A DNA stretch of 58,539 nucleotides from Chloroflexota bacterium. Its GTDB lineage: Bacteria; Chloroflexota; Dehalococcoidia; Lucifugimonadales; Lucifugimonadaceae. The translations under genes and the position numbers were made by a program. Below are positions 17,452 to 25,115 of the stretch, piece after piece. The first letter of the stretch is position 1, and each line of letters starts with the position of its first letter. Below the pieces are notes generated by a model. It did no database searches and had not been told where the DNA came from. It saw only the letters and a program-made list of their open reading frames with translations. The stretch lies in assembly GCA_029262735.1 (NCBI GenBank), contig JAJCYY010000030.1, positions 1 to 58,539 of the forward strand, written 5' to 3'.

Positions 17452-17951
17452 GTGTCCCTCTCGATCTGGTAAATATCCGGCAGTCAGTAAAACCTGCCCT
17501 GGCCCTGACGCCTGTTTCTTTGAACCTTGACGCTCGTGCTCATCTACGTTCTGAACTCCGCCAGGTGCCAAAAACCACTACGCAATCTGAAAAAATCGAC
17601 ATCTGGCGGCGTCGATGACTATAGCACTCGCCTTTACACCCATCTACCCCGATTTTGAGACTCGGTTACGTCAGAGAATAGTAACTATTCGTCGTATCAC
17701 GATTATATATACCGAATACGCGCACGAGATCGGCAATCGTATTTCGGCGCGGTAAGATGCGAATCAAGGCGGCGAAAGCTGCTCTTACGATCTCAAATAC
17801 TGTCGATAGGAAACTGGACGAATAGTTAATATCAGATCAACGGTAGTTATCCGCATATCGTCGTTTTTAAGCGAATTCCGTCGAAAGCTTGAAGACCCGC
17901 AGACCTTCCAGGTAATCAGCGCGCCCATCGCTCGCACAATTCGGGATCTGG
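17452..17951. other. AT-rich regulatory spacer without genes
   Basis: A 500-base gap between two minus-strand genes. The central part (17640-17860) is distinctly AT-rich for this window and holds the paired operator-like motifs described separately. No ORF with gene character was seen. Confidence 0.6.
17676..17833. promoter_or_regulatory. Candidate operator pair upstream of the ABC operon
   Basis: At 17676-17690 there is a perfect inverted repeat with 7-base arms (GAATAGT / ACTATTC) around one base. Its minus-strand reading GACGAATAGTTA is repeated exactly on the plus strand near 17817-17828. Two opposed copies about 130 bases apart in an AT-rich spacer upstream of the solute-binding gene suggest binding of a dimeric regulator, possibly with looping. 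Confidence 0.45.
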
Positions 17952-18386
17952 CTAGCGAGTCTTCCTCAACAGGGCGCGAATCAACCCGGTAGCTGAGTAG
18001 ATGGCGGCCAGCAGATTGGCGCCGACCACGGCGGTTAGAAGGGTCGTGCGTCCGGAAACAGCGGCCTGTTCAAGGGCGTCGAGACCGTCGAAACGGGAGT
18101 CGACCCAGGTGTAGCTGGCGACTGCGCCGACCACGCCTCCAGACATGGCGAGCCACAGCAAAATGTGCGTGTCGCGCCGCCGGTCTCTCCACATTGCCCA
18201 GGCCACAGCGCCCCCGATTCCGCACGTCGCGCCAATCAGGCCGACTCGAACGAACAGGTACCCGCTTTCGCCTGCTTTGATGGGAGGGATCGCCAGCATC
18301 GCCACCGCCAGGCCGAGCAGCCCCATCATGACGGCCAGCAACACGCCCAGGCCGAGCCGAACAATATATGTGACCGCCAGGTCCAT
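17952..18386 (-). CDS. Four-helix membrane protein, unknown function
   Basis: A 144-residue protein with about four hydrophobic helices: YIVRLGLGVLLAVMMGLLGLAVAM, YLFVRVGLIGATCGIGGAVAWAMW, HILLWLAMSGGVVGAVASYTW and LLTAVVGANLLAAIYSATGLI. It ends in a basic RALLRKTR. GGGAG lies about nine bases upstream of the ATG at 18386; a longer reading to 18698 runs through repeat sequence and was rejected. No family is recognised. Confidence 0.65.
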   Translation of the reverse strand: MDLAVTYIVRLGLGVLLAVMMGLLGLAVAMLAIPPIKAGESGYLFVRVGLIGATCGIGGAVAWAMWRDRRRDTHILLWLAMSGGVVGAVASYTWVDSRFDGLDALEQAAVSGRTTLLTAVVGANLLAAIYSATGLIRALLRKTR

Positions 18387-18665
18387 CAAGTCAACTCCCG
18401 TATCCCCGCCAGACCCATCAGAAACTAGCAACCCGCCCCAGGTCTCCCGGACACGCCGTCTGCAAGTGCCTCTCGGCCAGCGAAGACAGAACGCAGCATA
18501 GCGAGATTTTTGGACGTGCAAAGGAGTCCACATGGTATGTGGATGAGGGAGAGGTGTTCCGTCATCGCTACCGCAAAGACGTCGATTGGCGGGCGCGAGA
18601 CGAGATTCGGGTGACCGCTTGCCGGCGCGAGCTAAAGGGCGGGTCGGTTGTGCCGGCCCCGCCGC

Positions 18666-18700
18666 CACCGGCGCGGCATTTTTGCCCGCCCCTACCAAAT
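18666..18700 (-). repeat. Intergenic repeat family D
   Basis: Contains GCATTTTTGCCCGCCCCTAC followed by CA. Other copies are at 45464-45512, 46515-46564 and, in the other orientation, 55177-55226; a partial one lies at 46324-46360. Together with the adjacent family C copy it fills the non-coding gap 18387-18866. Confidence 0.7.
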
Positions 18701-18720
18701 CTGAAGCGATGCGCCAACCA

Positions 18721-18792
18721 CCTTCGTCCCGACACAGCGTGAGGGACCCGGGGCGGATGAGGCATCACCCCAGAACCGCTCTCTGCAACAGC
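18721..18792 (+). repeat. Intergenic repeat family C
   Basis: Runs from CCTTCGTCCCG to CTCTGCAACAGC and matches 58331-58402 in the same orientation and 11132-11197 inverted. Confidence 0.7.
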
Positions 18793-18866
18793 GGAAACCA
18801 ATCGCTCCGGATCAGATCGACGAGGAGAGGCTGAAGGCTCTGCCATCCTTAGCCGAGGCACTCCCC

Positions 18867-19334
18867 CTACTCCGGCCGCGGGTCCCTCTCCAGGAGCTCC
18901 AGCAAATTGCCATCAGGATCACGCAGGTAGACAGCGCACCTCGCCCACGGATACGTCACATTCGGCAACTTTGGCGGCGGCGGCCCCGCAAACTCGACGC
19001 CCGCGGCCGAAAGCCGGTCGTACCAGGCGTGAACATCGTCCACCTCAAGCCCCACATGTGACGTCCCGACATCGTTGCGATCTCGATCCGCAGGTCCGCT
19101 CTCTCCCGCCGGCTCAACGTACTCGTTCAGCTCTATCGAGCACTCTCCGCCGGTGCCGACCCAAGCCATCTTCATGCGAGTGTTCTCGAAACCCGTCACC
19201 TGCGAGATCCAGTCTCCCGTGAGCTCCCTCGTTGGCCGCTCGACCTCCAGCCCCAGCACGTTCGTGTACCACTCGAGCGACCGCTCAAGATCGCTAACAA
19301 CAACACCAACGTGGTAGATAGATTGAACAGTCAC
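18867..19334 (-). CDS. VOC (glyoxalase/bleomycin-resistance/dioxygenase) family protein
   Basis: 155 residues with the two beta-alpha-beta-beta-beta units of the vicinal oxygen chelate fold. IYHVGVVVSDLERSLEWYTNVLGLEV gives the first His ligand, TSHVGLEVDDVHAWYDRL the second, and YLRDPDGNLLELLE the terminal Glu. The substrate is unknown. The GTG at 19334 is chosen because GGGAG lies six bases upstream and it gives the family's usual start; a GTG at 19373 would add 13 residues. Confidence 0.85.
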   Translation of the reverse strand: MTVQSIYHVGVVVSDLERSLEWYTNVLGLEVERPTRELTGDWISQVTGFENTRMKMAWVGTGGECSIELNEYVEPAGESGPADRDRNDVGTSHVGLEVDDVHAWYDRLSAAGVEFAGPPPPKLPNVTYPWARCAVYLRDPDGNLLELLERDPRPE

Positions 19335-19561
19335 GGCCTTCTCCCGGGATTGCGGCTGTTTTGGGATGCTCACGATGGCCAGGGCGCGGAGCCAGCCGTC
19401 ATGTTAGTGGAAGCCGGGACGTGAGGGAGCGCGTGGGTCGTCTACCGGCGGGATGTGGTGAGCAGCGCGCCCGGAAACGAAGTTGCGATTCCTGCCGGGT
19501 TCGAGACAGGAGCCACACAGGCCCCCGTCAAACTGCATCTTGCCAGCTTCTGAGGAAAGTC

Positions 19562-20779
19562 CTAGCACACACTCTCGTTGGTGTTTTTTGCACCGATGGC
19601 GCCAGAAGGTTCAAATACCTGCCAGGAATCGGTGCTCGACAGAGTGGACGCTTGTGCCTGCCAGACGCCCCGACCGAGGTAAACAGGGATTTCCAGCAGG
19701 TCTGTGAATATCTCATCGCATGAGAGCTCTATTCTTGCGCGCGCCACTTCGTCCCTACCGTAGATTCCACTACTCCGATCAGTCATGCGCAGCCTCAACA
19801 ACGCCAGGACATCAGTCTCGTCAAAGAGTTCCGTCCCGTCGTGTGGCGCGAACGATGCAAGCACACCCTGCAACATATCGTGAATCGACACCCTTTCTTC
19901 CCAGTCACTCCGGGGAACCTCGACGGTGAACTGCACCAGGACCTCGCCCCAGAAGAACCAGCGGACGATATTCAGGTAGTCGATACCGTGTTTTGCTCCA
20001 CTGAACACGAACTCTTGCGCCAATTCGTTCCACAACTGCTCCCGGGATTCGATGGACCAGGTGTCCCATTCGGCCGGTCGCTCCGGTTCCGTCTGGGCGC
20101 CCAACGTGTAGACGTTCGGATACTTCCACCGCTCAACAGCCTGCTCTGAAATCGTCACGCTGATCCTTCCAGTCCTGTCGTAGAAGACGACGGCAGAATC
20201 CGTCCTGACTTCCGACCACTGCCCGGGAAGTTCGTACACATGGGTCAGAATCGGCTGGAACTGGTCCCCGGGTGCGGCTGCAACGACTTTCGGCGGGACG
20301 AACAGGGTCGCAACCGGTGTCGGGATGGGAGTTGGGGTAGCTGTCGGCACGCGCCTGGGAGGCGTAGTCCACAGCGGCGTAGGCGTTGCCAAAGGGTTGA
20401 ACCTCACCGGCGTTCTTTCAGGCTCCGCAGGCGTTGTAGGGCTGGGTGTAACCACAATCGGTGCTGGCCGAGGTGCGGGGGTCATCGTCGGCCTGGGAGA
20501 GGACAAACTCACCACCGGCACCCGGGTCGGAACTCTCTGAGCTGGTGCCGATGTCGGAGCAACGGTGGGAGTCGGAAGGGATAGCGGATCTGCGCTCGGC
20601 GATCCGGGCGCATCGGTCGGTTGGTGGCTGGTTATCGACGGTGAAACGGCAGAGGCGGTCACTACAGCCCCTGCTGGCTCAGCTACGCCGGTCGATGGAT
20701 CTGTGGCTTTAGCGCCCTCGATACAGGCGACACCTAGAAATAGAACAGGCAGCGTAAACACAAGGAGTCGATAGTTCAT
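19562..20779 (-). CDS. Lipoprotein with Thr/Pro-rich linker, unknown function
   Basis: 405 residues. A signal (MNYRLLVFTLPVLFLGVAC) ends in a lipobox Cys, followed by roughly 170 residues dominated by Pro, Thr, Ala and Val with TPTP-type repeats, and then a folded C-terminal region with FQPILTHVYELPGQWSEVRTD and WEERVSIHDMLQGVLASF. This layout, a lipid anchor, flexible stalk and exposed domain, is shared with several other proteins in the window. The C-terminal domain was not recognised. The ATG at 20779 is preferred over 20947, which would place the signal peptide internally. Confidence 0.7.
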   Translation of the reverse strand: MNYRLLVFTLPVLFLGVACIEGAKATDPSTGVAEPAGAVVTASAVSPSITSHQPTDAPGSPSADPLSLPTPTVAPTSAPAQRVPTRVPVVSLSSPRPTMTPAPRPAPIVVTPSPTTPAEPERTPVRFNPLATPTPLWTTPPRRVPTATPTPIPTPVATLFVPPKVVAAAPGDQFQPILTHVYELPGQWSEVRTDSAVVFYDRTGRISVTISEQAVERWKYPNVYTLGAQTEPERPAEWDTWSIESREQLWNELAQEFVFSGAKHGIDYLNIVRWFFWGEVLVQFTVEVPRSDWEERVSIHDMLQGVLASFAPHDGTELFDETDVLALLRLRMTDRSSGIYGRDEVARARIELSCDEIFTDLLEIPVYLGRGVWQAQASTLSSTDSWQVFEPSGAIGAKNTNESVC

Positions 20780-21102
20780 CGGAACCAACCAGGCACTTTC
20801 TACTTGATTCGCTTCAGTCGTATGCGGCTTTGGTTGTCGGAACGTGCAAGACGGACACACCCGGTGTGAGATGGGCGACAGGGGAAGCACATCTTGCCCC
20901 GCTCCAGTAAAAAGGATGCCGTGACTGACTTGGAGATCGGTGTTCAATCAGCGTGAATAACCGGTGATGCACGTTGGAGTTTAAGCAGGACGTTGAACAC
21001 GCCGTCGGGGGACGTCGGTTGCAAGCAGACCGGTGGCCTCGCCATTTGCTACATCGCTAATCGACGATCGAATGAGTATCGAAAGACGCTGCTCAGAGCC
21101 AG
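20780..21102. other. Intergenic stretch, no gene seen
   Basis: About 320 bases between two minus-strand genes. Small ORFs in several frames lack ribosome sites. The upstream region of the lipoprotein gene presumably lies here, but no clear promoter consensus was found. Confidence 0.4.
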
Positions 21103-22359
21103 CTATTCGCCGCGGGCCGGTCGGGCATACAACGCCTTGTACAGCCGGTCTGCCGCGTCGTCGAATGCATCGCCCTGCGTCGCCTCCCGAAAATCACCGG
21201 CGAGAATCTCACGAGTGCGAACAGCACGCGGATGGTCCCACTCCAGCAGCGCATCATCCAGCATTATCGGGAACAGGACCGGCTTATTCCGGCGTTCCTC
21301 CTGCTCCATCGCCTTATCGATCTCCCACTGCACCCAGTCGCTCTCATTGAGAGAAGCCTCGCTGCACACAAGAACCACCCGGTCTCGCAACGAGATCTGC
21401 CTGTCGATCTGCTCCGTCAGCTTCACTCCCCATTCGCCGTGCACCGGTGCGTACCAGTAGTCGACGCCGCGTTCATTGAGCGACCGCTGCAACTGGTCAA
21501 CAAATGATTTGTCTTTGGTCGAGTAACTGATGAAGCATGTCTCCAGCTTGATCGGCTGGTCGACCCACTCATAAAACGCATCCGTCCGCGTCTCGTTCGT
21601 CCCCACAAGCATTTTCTGGATAATCGGGTTCACACCGCATTGGCGCAAGAACTCATCAGGTATCTTCCCACCAGATTTGAGAATGGTGTCCGTGCCAACG
21701 GTTGAGGGACTATCTGCAATAGAACTATCCAGATTCACCGCGGATGATAAGTCAACGTTTGCGAACGCCGTTCCACCGAAACGGACCCCATGAAGATCTG
21801 CCCCAGCAAAGATTGTATTTTCCAGCTTTGCGAGACGCAGGTCTGCGTCGTTCAGCTTTGCGCCGTTCAGGTATGCGTGGCGCAGGTTCGCGCGGCTCAG
21901 GATTGCCCCGCTCAGGTCTGCGCCGTTCAGGTCTGCGTGGCTCAGGTTTGCATCGCTCAGGTTTGCCCCGCTCAGGTCTGCGCCGTTCAGGTCTGCGCGG
22001 GTCAGGTCTGCGCGCGTCAGGTCTGCGCGCGTTAGTTTTGCGTCGTTCAGCTTTGCGCCGAACAGGTCTGCGCCGATCAGCTTAGCGTCGAACAGGTCTG
22101 CGCCGATCAGCTTTGCGTCGATCAGGTCTGCGTCGATCAGTATTACGCCGCTCAGGTTTGCGCAGCTCAGGTTTGCGAACCTCAGGATTGCGAACCTCAG
22201 GATTGCGCCGATCAGCTGTGCGCCGGTCAGATCTGCGTAGCTAAGATCCAGTCGCAGATCCAATCGCAGATCCAGTCGCAGCTTCAGATTCTTCACACGC
22301 CACGATTCGATCGCGTCACTGCCTTGTTTCACCATTTCGACATGTTCCGAGTTGGCCAT
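21103..22359 (-). CDS. Pentapeptide-repeat / TIR-domain fusion protein
   Basis: 418 residues in two modules. Residues 1-25 (MANSEHVEMVKQGSDAIESW) are the short leader often seen before pentapeptide repeats. Residues about 38-211 are more than thirty tandem A(D/N)LxX pentapeptides, which fold into a right-handed four-sided helix. Residues 272-415 form a TIR domain: CFISYSTKDKSFVDQL (first strand and box 1), YWYAPVHGEWG, VVLVCSEASLNESDWVQWE. Glu346 of QWE is in the position of the catalytic Glu of NAD-cleaving TIR enzymes. Bacterial TIR effectors are typically NADases of antiphage systems; the repeat module may sense or scaffold. It lies about 200 bases from the tRNA-Arg island's left junction but outside it. 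The activity is inferred. Confidence 0.88.
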   Translation of the reverse strand: MANSEHVEMVKQGSDAIESWRVKNLKLRLDLRLDLRLDLSYADLTGAQLIGAILRFAILRFANLSCANLSGVILIDADLIDAKLIGADLFDAKLIGADLFGAKLNDAKLTRADLTRADLTRADLNGADLSGANLSDANLSHADLNGADLSGAILSRANLRHAYLNGAKLNDADLRLAKLENTIFAGADLHGVRFGGTAFANVDLSSAVNLDSSIADSPSTVGTDTILKSGGKIPDEFLRQCGVNPIIQKMLVGTNETRTDAFYEWVDQPIKLETCFISYSTKDKSFVDQLQRSLNERGVDYWYAPVHGEWGVKLTEQIDRQISLRDRVVLVCSEASLNESDWVQWEIDKAMEQEERRNKPVLFPIMLDDALLEWDHPRAVRTREILAGDFREATQGDAFDDAADRLYKALYARPARGE

Positions 22360-22569
22360 CTCGCATCTCCTGACACATTGCGCGAATGGCGATCATACTC
22401 GCCGTAGCTCGATGCGAGCACGCGGCTGGAAGCCTGGTATCCGGATGGGGTCTAGTTAACCTTGCCGCCGGGAGTTCGGAGCCGGGTGTCGGTCAATGAA
22501 GCGGTGCCGAGTCCGCTTAGATTTCAGCGAACAGCATCGACCCGGAAAGATCGAACTGGGAATAGTGGC

Positions 22570-22616
22570 ACGCCCGGAGGGATTCGAACCCCCGACCCTC
22601 TGGTTCGAAGCCAGAT
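22570..22616 (-). repeat. Distal att site: 3' fragment of tRNA-Arg
   Basis: 47 bases identical to 40928-40974, covering T arm, variable loop, anticodon loop and half of the anticodon stem. The fragment is followed on the minus strand by G then CCA, whereas the intact tRNA has A then CCA, so the base at the discriminator position differs. The D arm and 5' acceptor strand are missing, so it is not a functional tRNA. Confidence 0.92.
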
Positions 22617-22700
22617 TTTTGCCCGTTGCAAACTGCGGTCGGAAACCCCTTCTCCAATCTCAATCCGTCGCTATCAGTCCACATCCGTCTGTCCCGCCTT

Positions 22701-22729
22701 GCTGCCACAACTGCTGCCATTTGCTGCCA
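22701..22729 (+). repeat. Candidate integrase arm sites, left end
   Basis: Three direct GCTGCCA repeats at 22701, 22713 and 22723. The first two, with identical 12-base spacing and nearly identical spacer (.AACT), recur at 40851 and 40863 inside the other end of the element. Paired repeats inside both att sites are what arm-type binding sites of tyrosine integrases look like. Confidence 0.55.
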
Positions 22730-22739
22730 CGGTTTCTCC

Positions 22740-23906
22740 CTAGCCATAACTCGCATCCATGATCTCCGAGAGCTGGTCTACGTCAGACGGCAGGGCCGAG
22801 ACGTACATGTCGAGCGTGGTCGAAATTCGTGAATGGCCGAGCGCCTTCGAGACAGCCGCGAGACTGGCACCGCGGGAGAGAGCCAGAGACGCATAGGTGT
22901 GTCTCAAATCGTGGAGACGCAGCCGCCCCTCTATGCCCGCCGCCTTTACCAGCATCTTGAACACCCGTGCCGAGAAGTTCGAGGGAGAGAGGTGCGTACC
23001 TCGCACCGTGACGAACACCGGCCTATCGCCCGCGGTCCAGTCCTCTCCTCTGCTCAGGGATTCCTCATTCATGGCCCTGCGGTGTGCTGAGAGCACTTGC
23101 AGCACCCCTGGAGGCACAGGAACAGTCCGAATGCTCTCAGCAGTCTTGGGCGCATCCACAGACAGGCCACCACGCCGCTCCGTCAACGACTTTGAGACAG
23201 AGATACGGCGCTTGTCTTCATCGACATCGGCCCATGTGAACGCCGCCCCCTCACCGATTCTCAGGCCGCAGCCGAGCAGCACATGGACCAGTGGCGCGAG
23301 ACGGTGCCCAGTGCCCTGCCAGGAATCACCCGCAGCGAGCAGACTCCGGGCCTCATCCTCATCAAGCGAACGCATCTTGCTGTTGGGCTTACGCGGTGCG
23401 TCAACCGACTCCGTGACGGCACGCCTGACGATCTCCATTCGGAGCGCCCACTTCAGCATCGAATTGAGGTACATGTGTACATGCGCCAGTGCCGATGCAC
23501 CCACCTTGAGGCGTCGAAGCCGCGAGTACAGGTTGCTCACCTGTGCAGGCGTTAACTTCACCACCGGAACCTTGCCGAGATTCGGGAGGATGTACGTCCG
23601 AAAGGTGCCCTCGTAGTTGACCAGTGTCGCCCGCCTGAGGGTGTCCCGTTTCACGTCGAGCCAGCGGTTGTAGCACTGCTCGACGGTCAGCACCGCGTCA
23701 GGCAGGGGCATCCCTCCATCAAGTAAAGCCTGAGCGTTCCTGATCTTCCGCCTGACCGTCTCGGCGTCCCGGCCCCGGAAGTATCGCCGTGGCAATCCCG
23801 ACCCCTGTGACAGTGCGCCGCGCCAACCGCCGCCCGGTAACGGGTACACACTCGCCTCGTTCTGGCCCTTGCGCCTGCGCCCATTGCGGCTAGTACGTGA
23901 CGCCAT
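22740..23906 (-). CDS. Tyrosine recombinase / phage-type integrase
   Basis: 388 residues. A basic N-terminus and an AP2-like arm-binding segment (EASVYPLPGGGWRGAL...) precede a SAM-like core-binding domain (LTVEQCYNRWLDVKRDTL...LAHVHMYLNSMLKWAL) and the catalytic domain: GCGLRIGEGAAFTWADVD with the first Arg, LRLHDLRHTYASLALSRGAS with His-x-x-Arg, LGHSRISTTLDMYV with the last His and the nucleophilic Tyr. All catalytic residues are present, so the enzyme should be active. It presumably recombines the 47-bp tRNA-Arg sites. The ATG at 23906 has AGGAGA four bases upstream and overlaps the regulator gene's end by 17 bases, so the two are co-translated. Confidence 0.93.
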   Translation of the reverse strand: MASRTSRNGRRRKGQNEASVYPLPGGGWRGALSQGSGLPRRYFRGRDAETVRRKIRNAQALLDGGMPLPDAVLTVEQCYNRWLDVKRDTLRRATLVNYEGTFRTYILPNLGKVPVVKLTPAQVSNLYSRLRRLKVGASALAHVHMYLNSMLKWALRMEIVRRAVTESVDAPRKPNSKMRSLDEDEARSLLAAGDSWQGTGHRLAPLVHVLLGCGLRIGEGAAFTWADVDEDKRRISVSKSLTERRGGLSVDAPKTAESIRTVPVPPGVLQVLSAHRRAMNEESLSRGEDWTAGDRPVFVTVRGTHLSPSNFSARVFKMLVKAAGIEGRLRLHDLRHTYASLALSRGASLAAVSKALGHSRISTTLDMYVSALPSDVDQLSEIMDASYG

Positions 23907-24786
23907 GCTCTCTCCTGGTTTCTGCATTTCGCTCTCCCATCCGATGCTTGTTTGCCAACTCGATTGCACTTCGCCAATCAACAACCTCCGGGCATCTCTC
24001 CACGACGCCGTCAACCACATCCGGCGGCAATGACCCGATCTGTAGAGAAGCGAATGACGAGGTGGTGTAGGCGGACGAAGACGCCTCAACGCCCCTGCTA
24101 TGCGAGAACGTGAAAACCGGGTAGTAGTCCGCGCCGATCTCGGACCATGCCCGCAAGCCGATGGCTTTTGTGGCAAGGTCGAAACCGTCGAGTCGCTCCG
24201 GCTCCAGCGGGCCTGTGATCTGCGGAGTAATGGCCGTGATGATCGGGGGCCTGCGTTCCACGACCGGGCTGTATCCCTCGCTTCCGTCTCGCCACGGTGC
24301 ATATGCCAGCAACAGGCGCAAATCCTCTGCGTCCGGGTAGTGGTGCCGTTCCAGCCATTCCCGCCGCCCGAACTCCATCACCAATGCCCACTTGCCAAGT
24401 GCGCCGAGACCCGCAAGCGGTTCGGCCAGACAGCGCGCCCACTCAGCCTCTCGGCTGTAAAGACCACGCCCTTTGATGGCATGCGTCAGCAGGTCGCAGC
24501 GCAGAACATCACCGCTGGCATCCTCATTCGGCCAGTCGTGGTGCCAGTTCGACAGTGAAACGGCGTCATACCCGACACCCTGGATGTAGTCACCGACAGT
24601 TCGAGCAGACGGCGCAGCCTCAGGGTGAGCGTCTTTGAATATGTCTGCGATTTCCTTCGCAGAGAGTCCATAGCGCCGCCGGATGTTCCGGGCTAATCCA
24701 CCCCAGAACTCCGCCCGCACATTCCGGCCATCTGGAACCGTTATTCCAGCTATTTCAGCAGTAATTCCCGCTAATTCATGCAGCAA
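23890..24786 (-). CDS. Helix-turn-helix protein, probable element regulator
   Basis: 298 residues starting at a TTG (24786) that has AAGGAG seven bases upstream. The N-terminal part contains a helix-turn-helix-like segment (YGLSAKEIADIFKDAH...PSARTVGDYIQ). The remainder is unlike known regulators and rich in Trp and Arg. It is transcribed with the integrase and divergently from the excisionase-like gene, the place where satellites and phages keep their master repressor. A repressor role is inferred from position; no ligand-binding or protease domain is recognised. Confidence 0.6.
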   Translation of the reverse strand: MLHELAGITAEIAGITVPDGRNVRAEFWGGLARNIRRRYGLSAKEIADIFKDAHPEAAPSARTVGDYIQGVGYDAVSLSNWHHDWPNEDASGDVLRCDLLTHAIKGRGLYSREAEWARCLAEPLAGLGALGKWALVMEFGRREWLERHHYPDAEDLRLLLAYAPWRDGSEGYSPVVERRPPIITAITPQITGPLEPERLDGFDLATKAIGLRAWSEIGADYYPVFTFSHSRGVEASSSAYTTSSFASLQIGSLPPDVVDGVVERCPEVVDWRSAIELANKHRMGERNAETRREHGVTY

Positions 24787-24865
24787 ATACGCTCTCCTTA
24801 CCAGTGTTTAGCGGATACTCTAACACAATGCTAACGGTCTCAGGCACAAGCGAAAGGCATATCAG
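24787..24865. promoter_or_regulatory. Divergent control region of the element
   Basis: A 79-base gap between divergent regulator and excisionase-like genes. It contains TTAGC and GCTAA half-sites about 20 bases apart (24809-24833) around TACTCTAACACAAT, a likely operator overlapping both promoters. Confidence 0.45.
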
Positions 24866-25060
24866 ATGGACCGACTCTCTCACGACGTGAAAGCAAGCGC
24901 CGACCGGGTCCATGTATCGCGGGCAACGATGTGGCGGCTAATACAGGACGGCGAGATAAACAGCTTCAAAATCCGTGGCAAAAGGTACATCACCGAAGCC
25001 GAACTGCTGCGGTATCTGGCCCAACAGGAACAAGCCGAACGGGAACGTGTAACCGCCTAG
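24866..25060 (+). CDS. Excisionase/AlpA-like DNA-binding protein
   Basis: 64 residues forming a single winged helix of the excisionase or helix_turn_helix_17 type. ASADRVHVSRATMWRLIQDG is the helix-turn-helix, SFKIRGKRYITEAEL is the wing, and a basic/acidic helix follows. Such proteins direct excision or activate element genes. It is the first plus-strand gene of the element, with the primase-like gene 55 bases downstream. AAGG lies upstream of the ATG. Confidence 0.82.
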   Translation: MDRLSHDVKASADRVHVSRATMWRLIQDGEINSFKIRGKRYITEAELLRYLAQQEQAERERVTA

Positions 25061-25115
25061 CAAACGCAGGCCCATCACAGGCCCAGGAATCGACGGCTAT
25101 AGGAGTCCGGCACCC

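Noticed and set aside
21840..22260. Regularly spaced repeats resembling a CRISPR array
   Set aside because: The units are 15-base coding repeats in one open frame of the pentapeptide protein, with no spacers of constant length and no cas genes.
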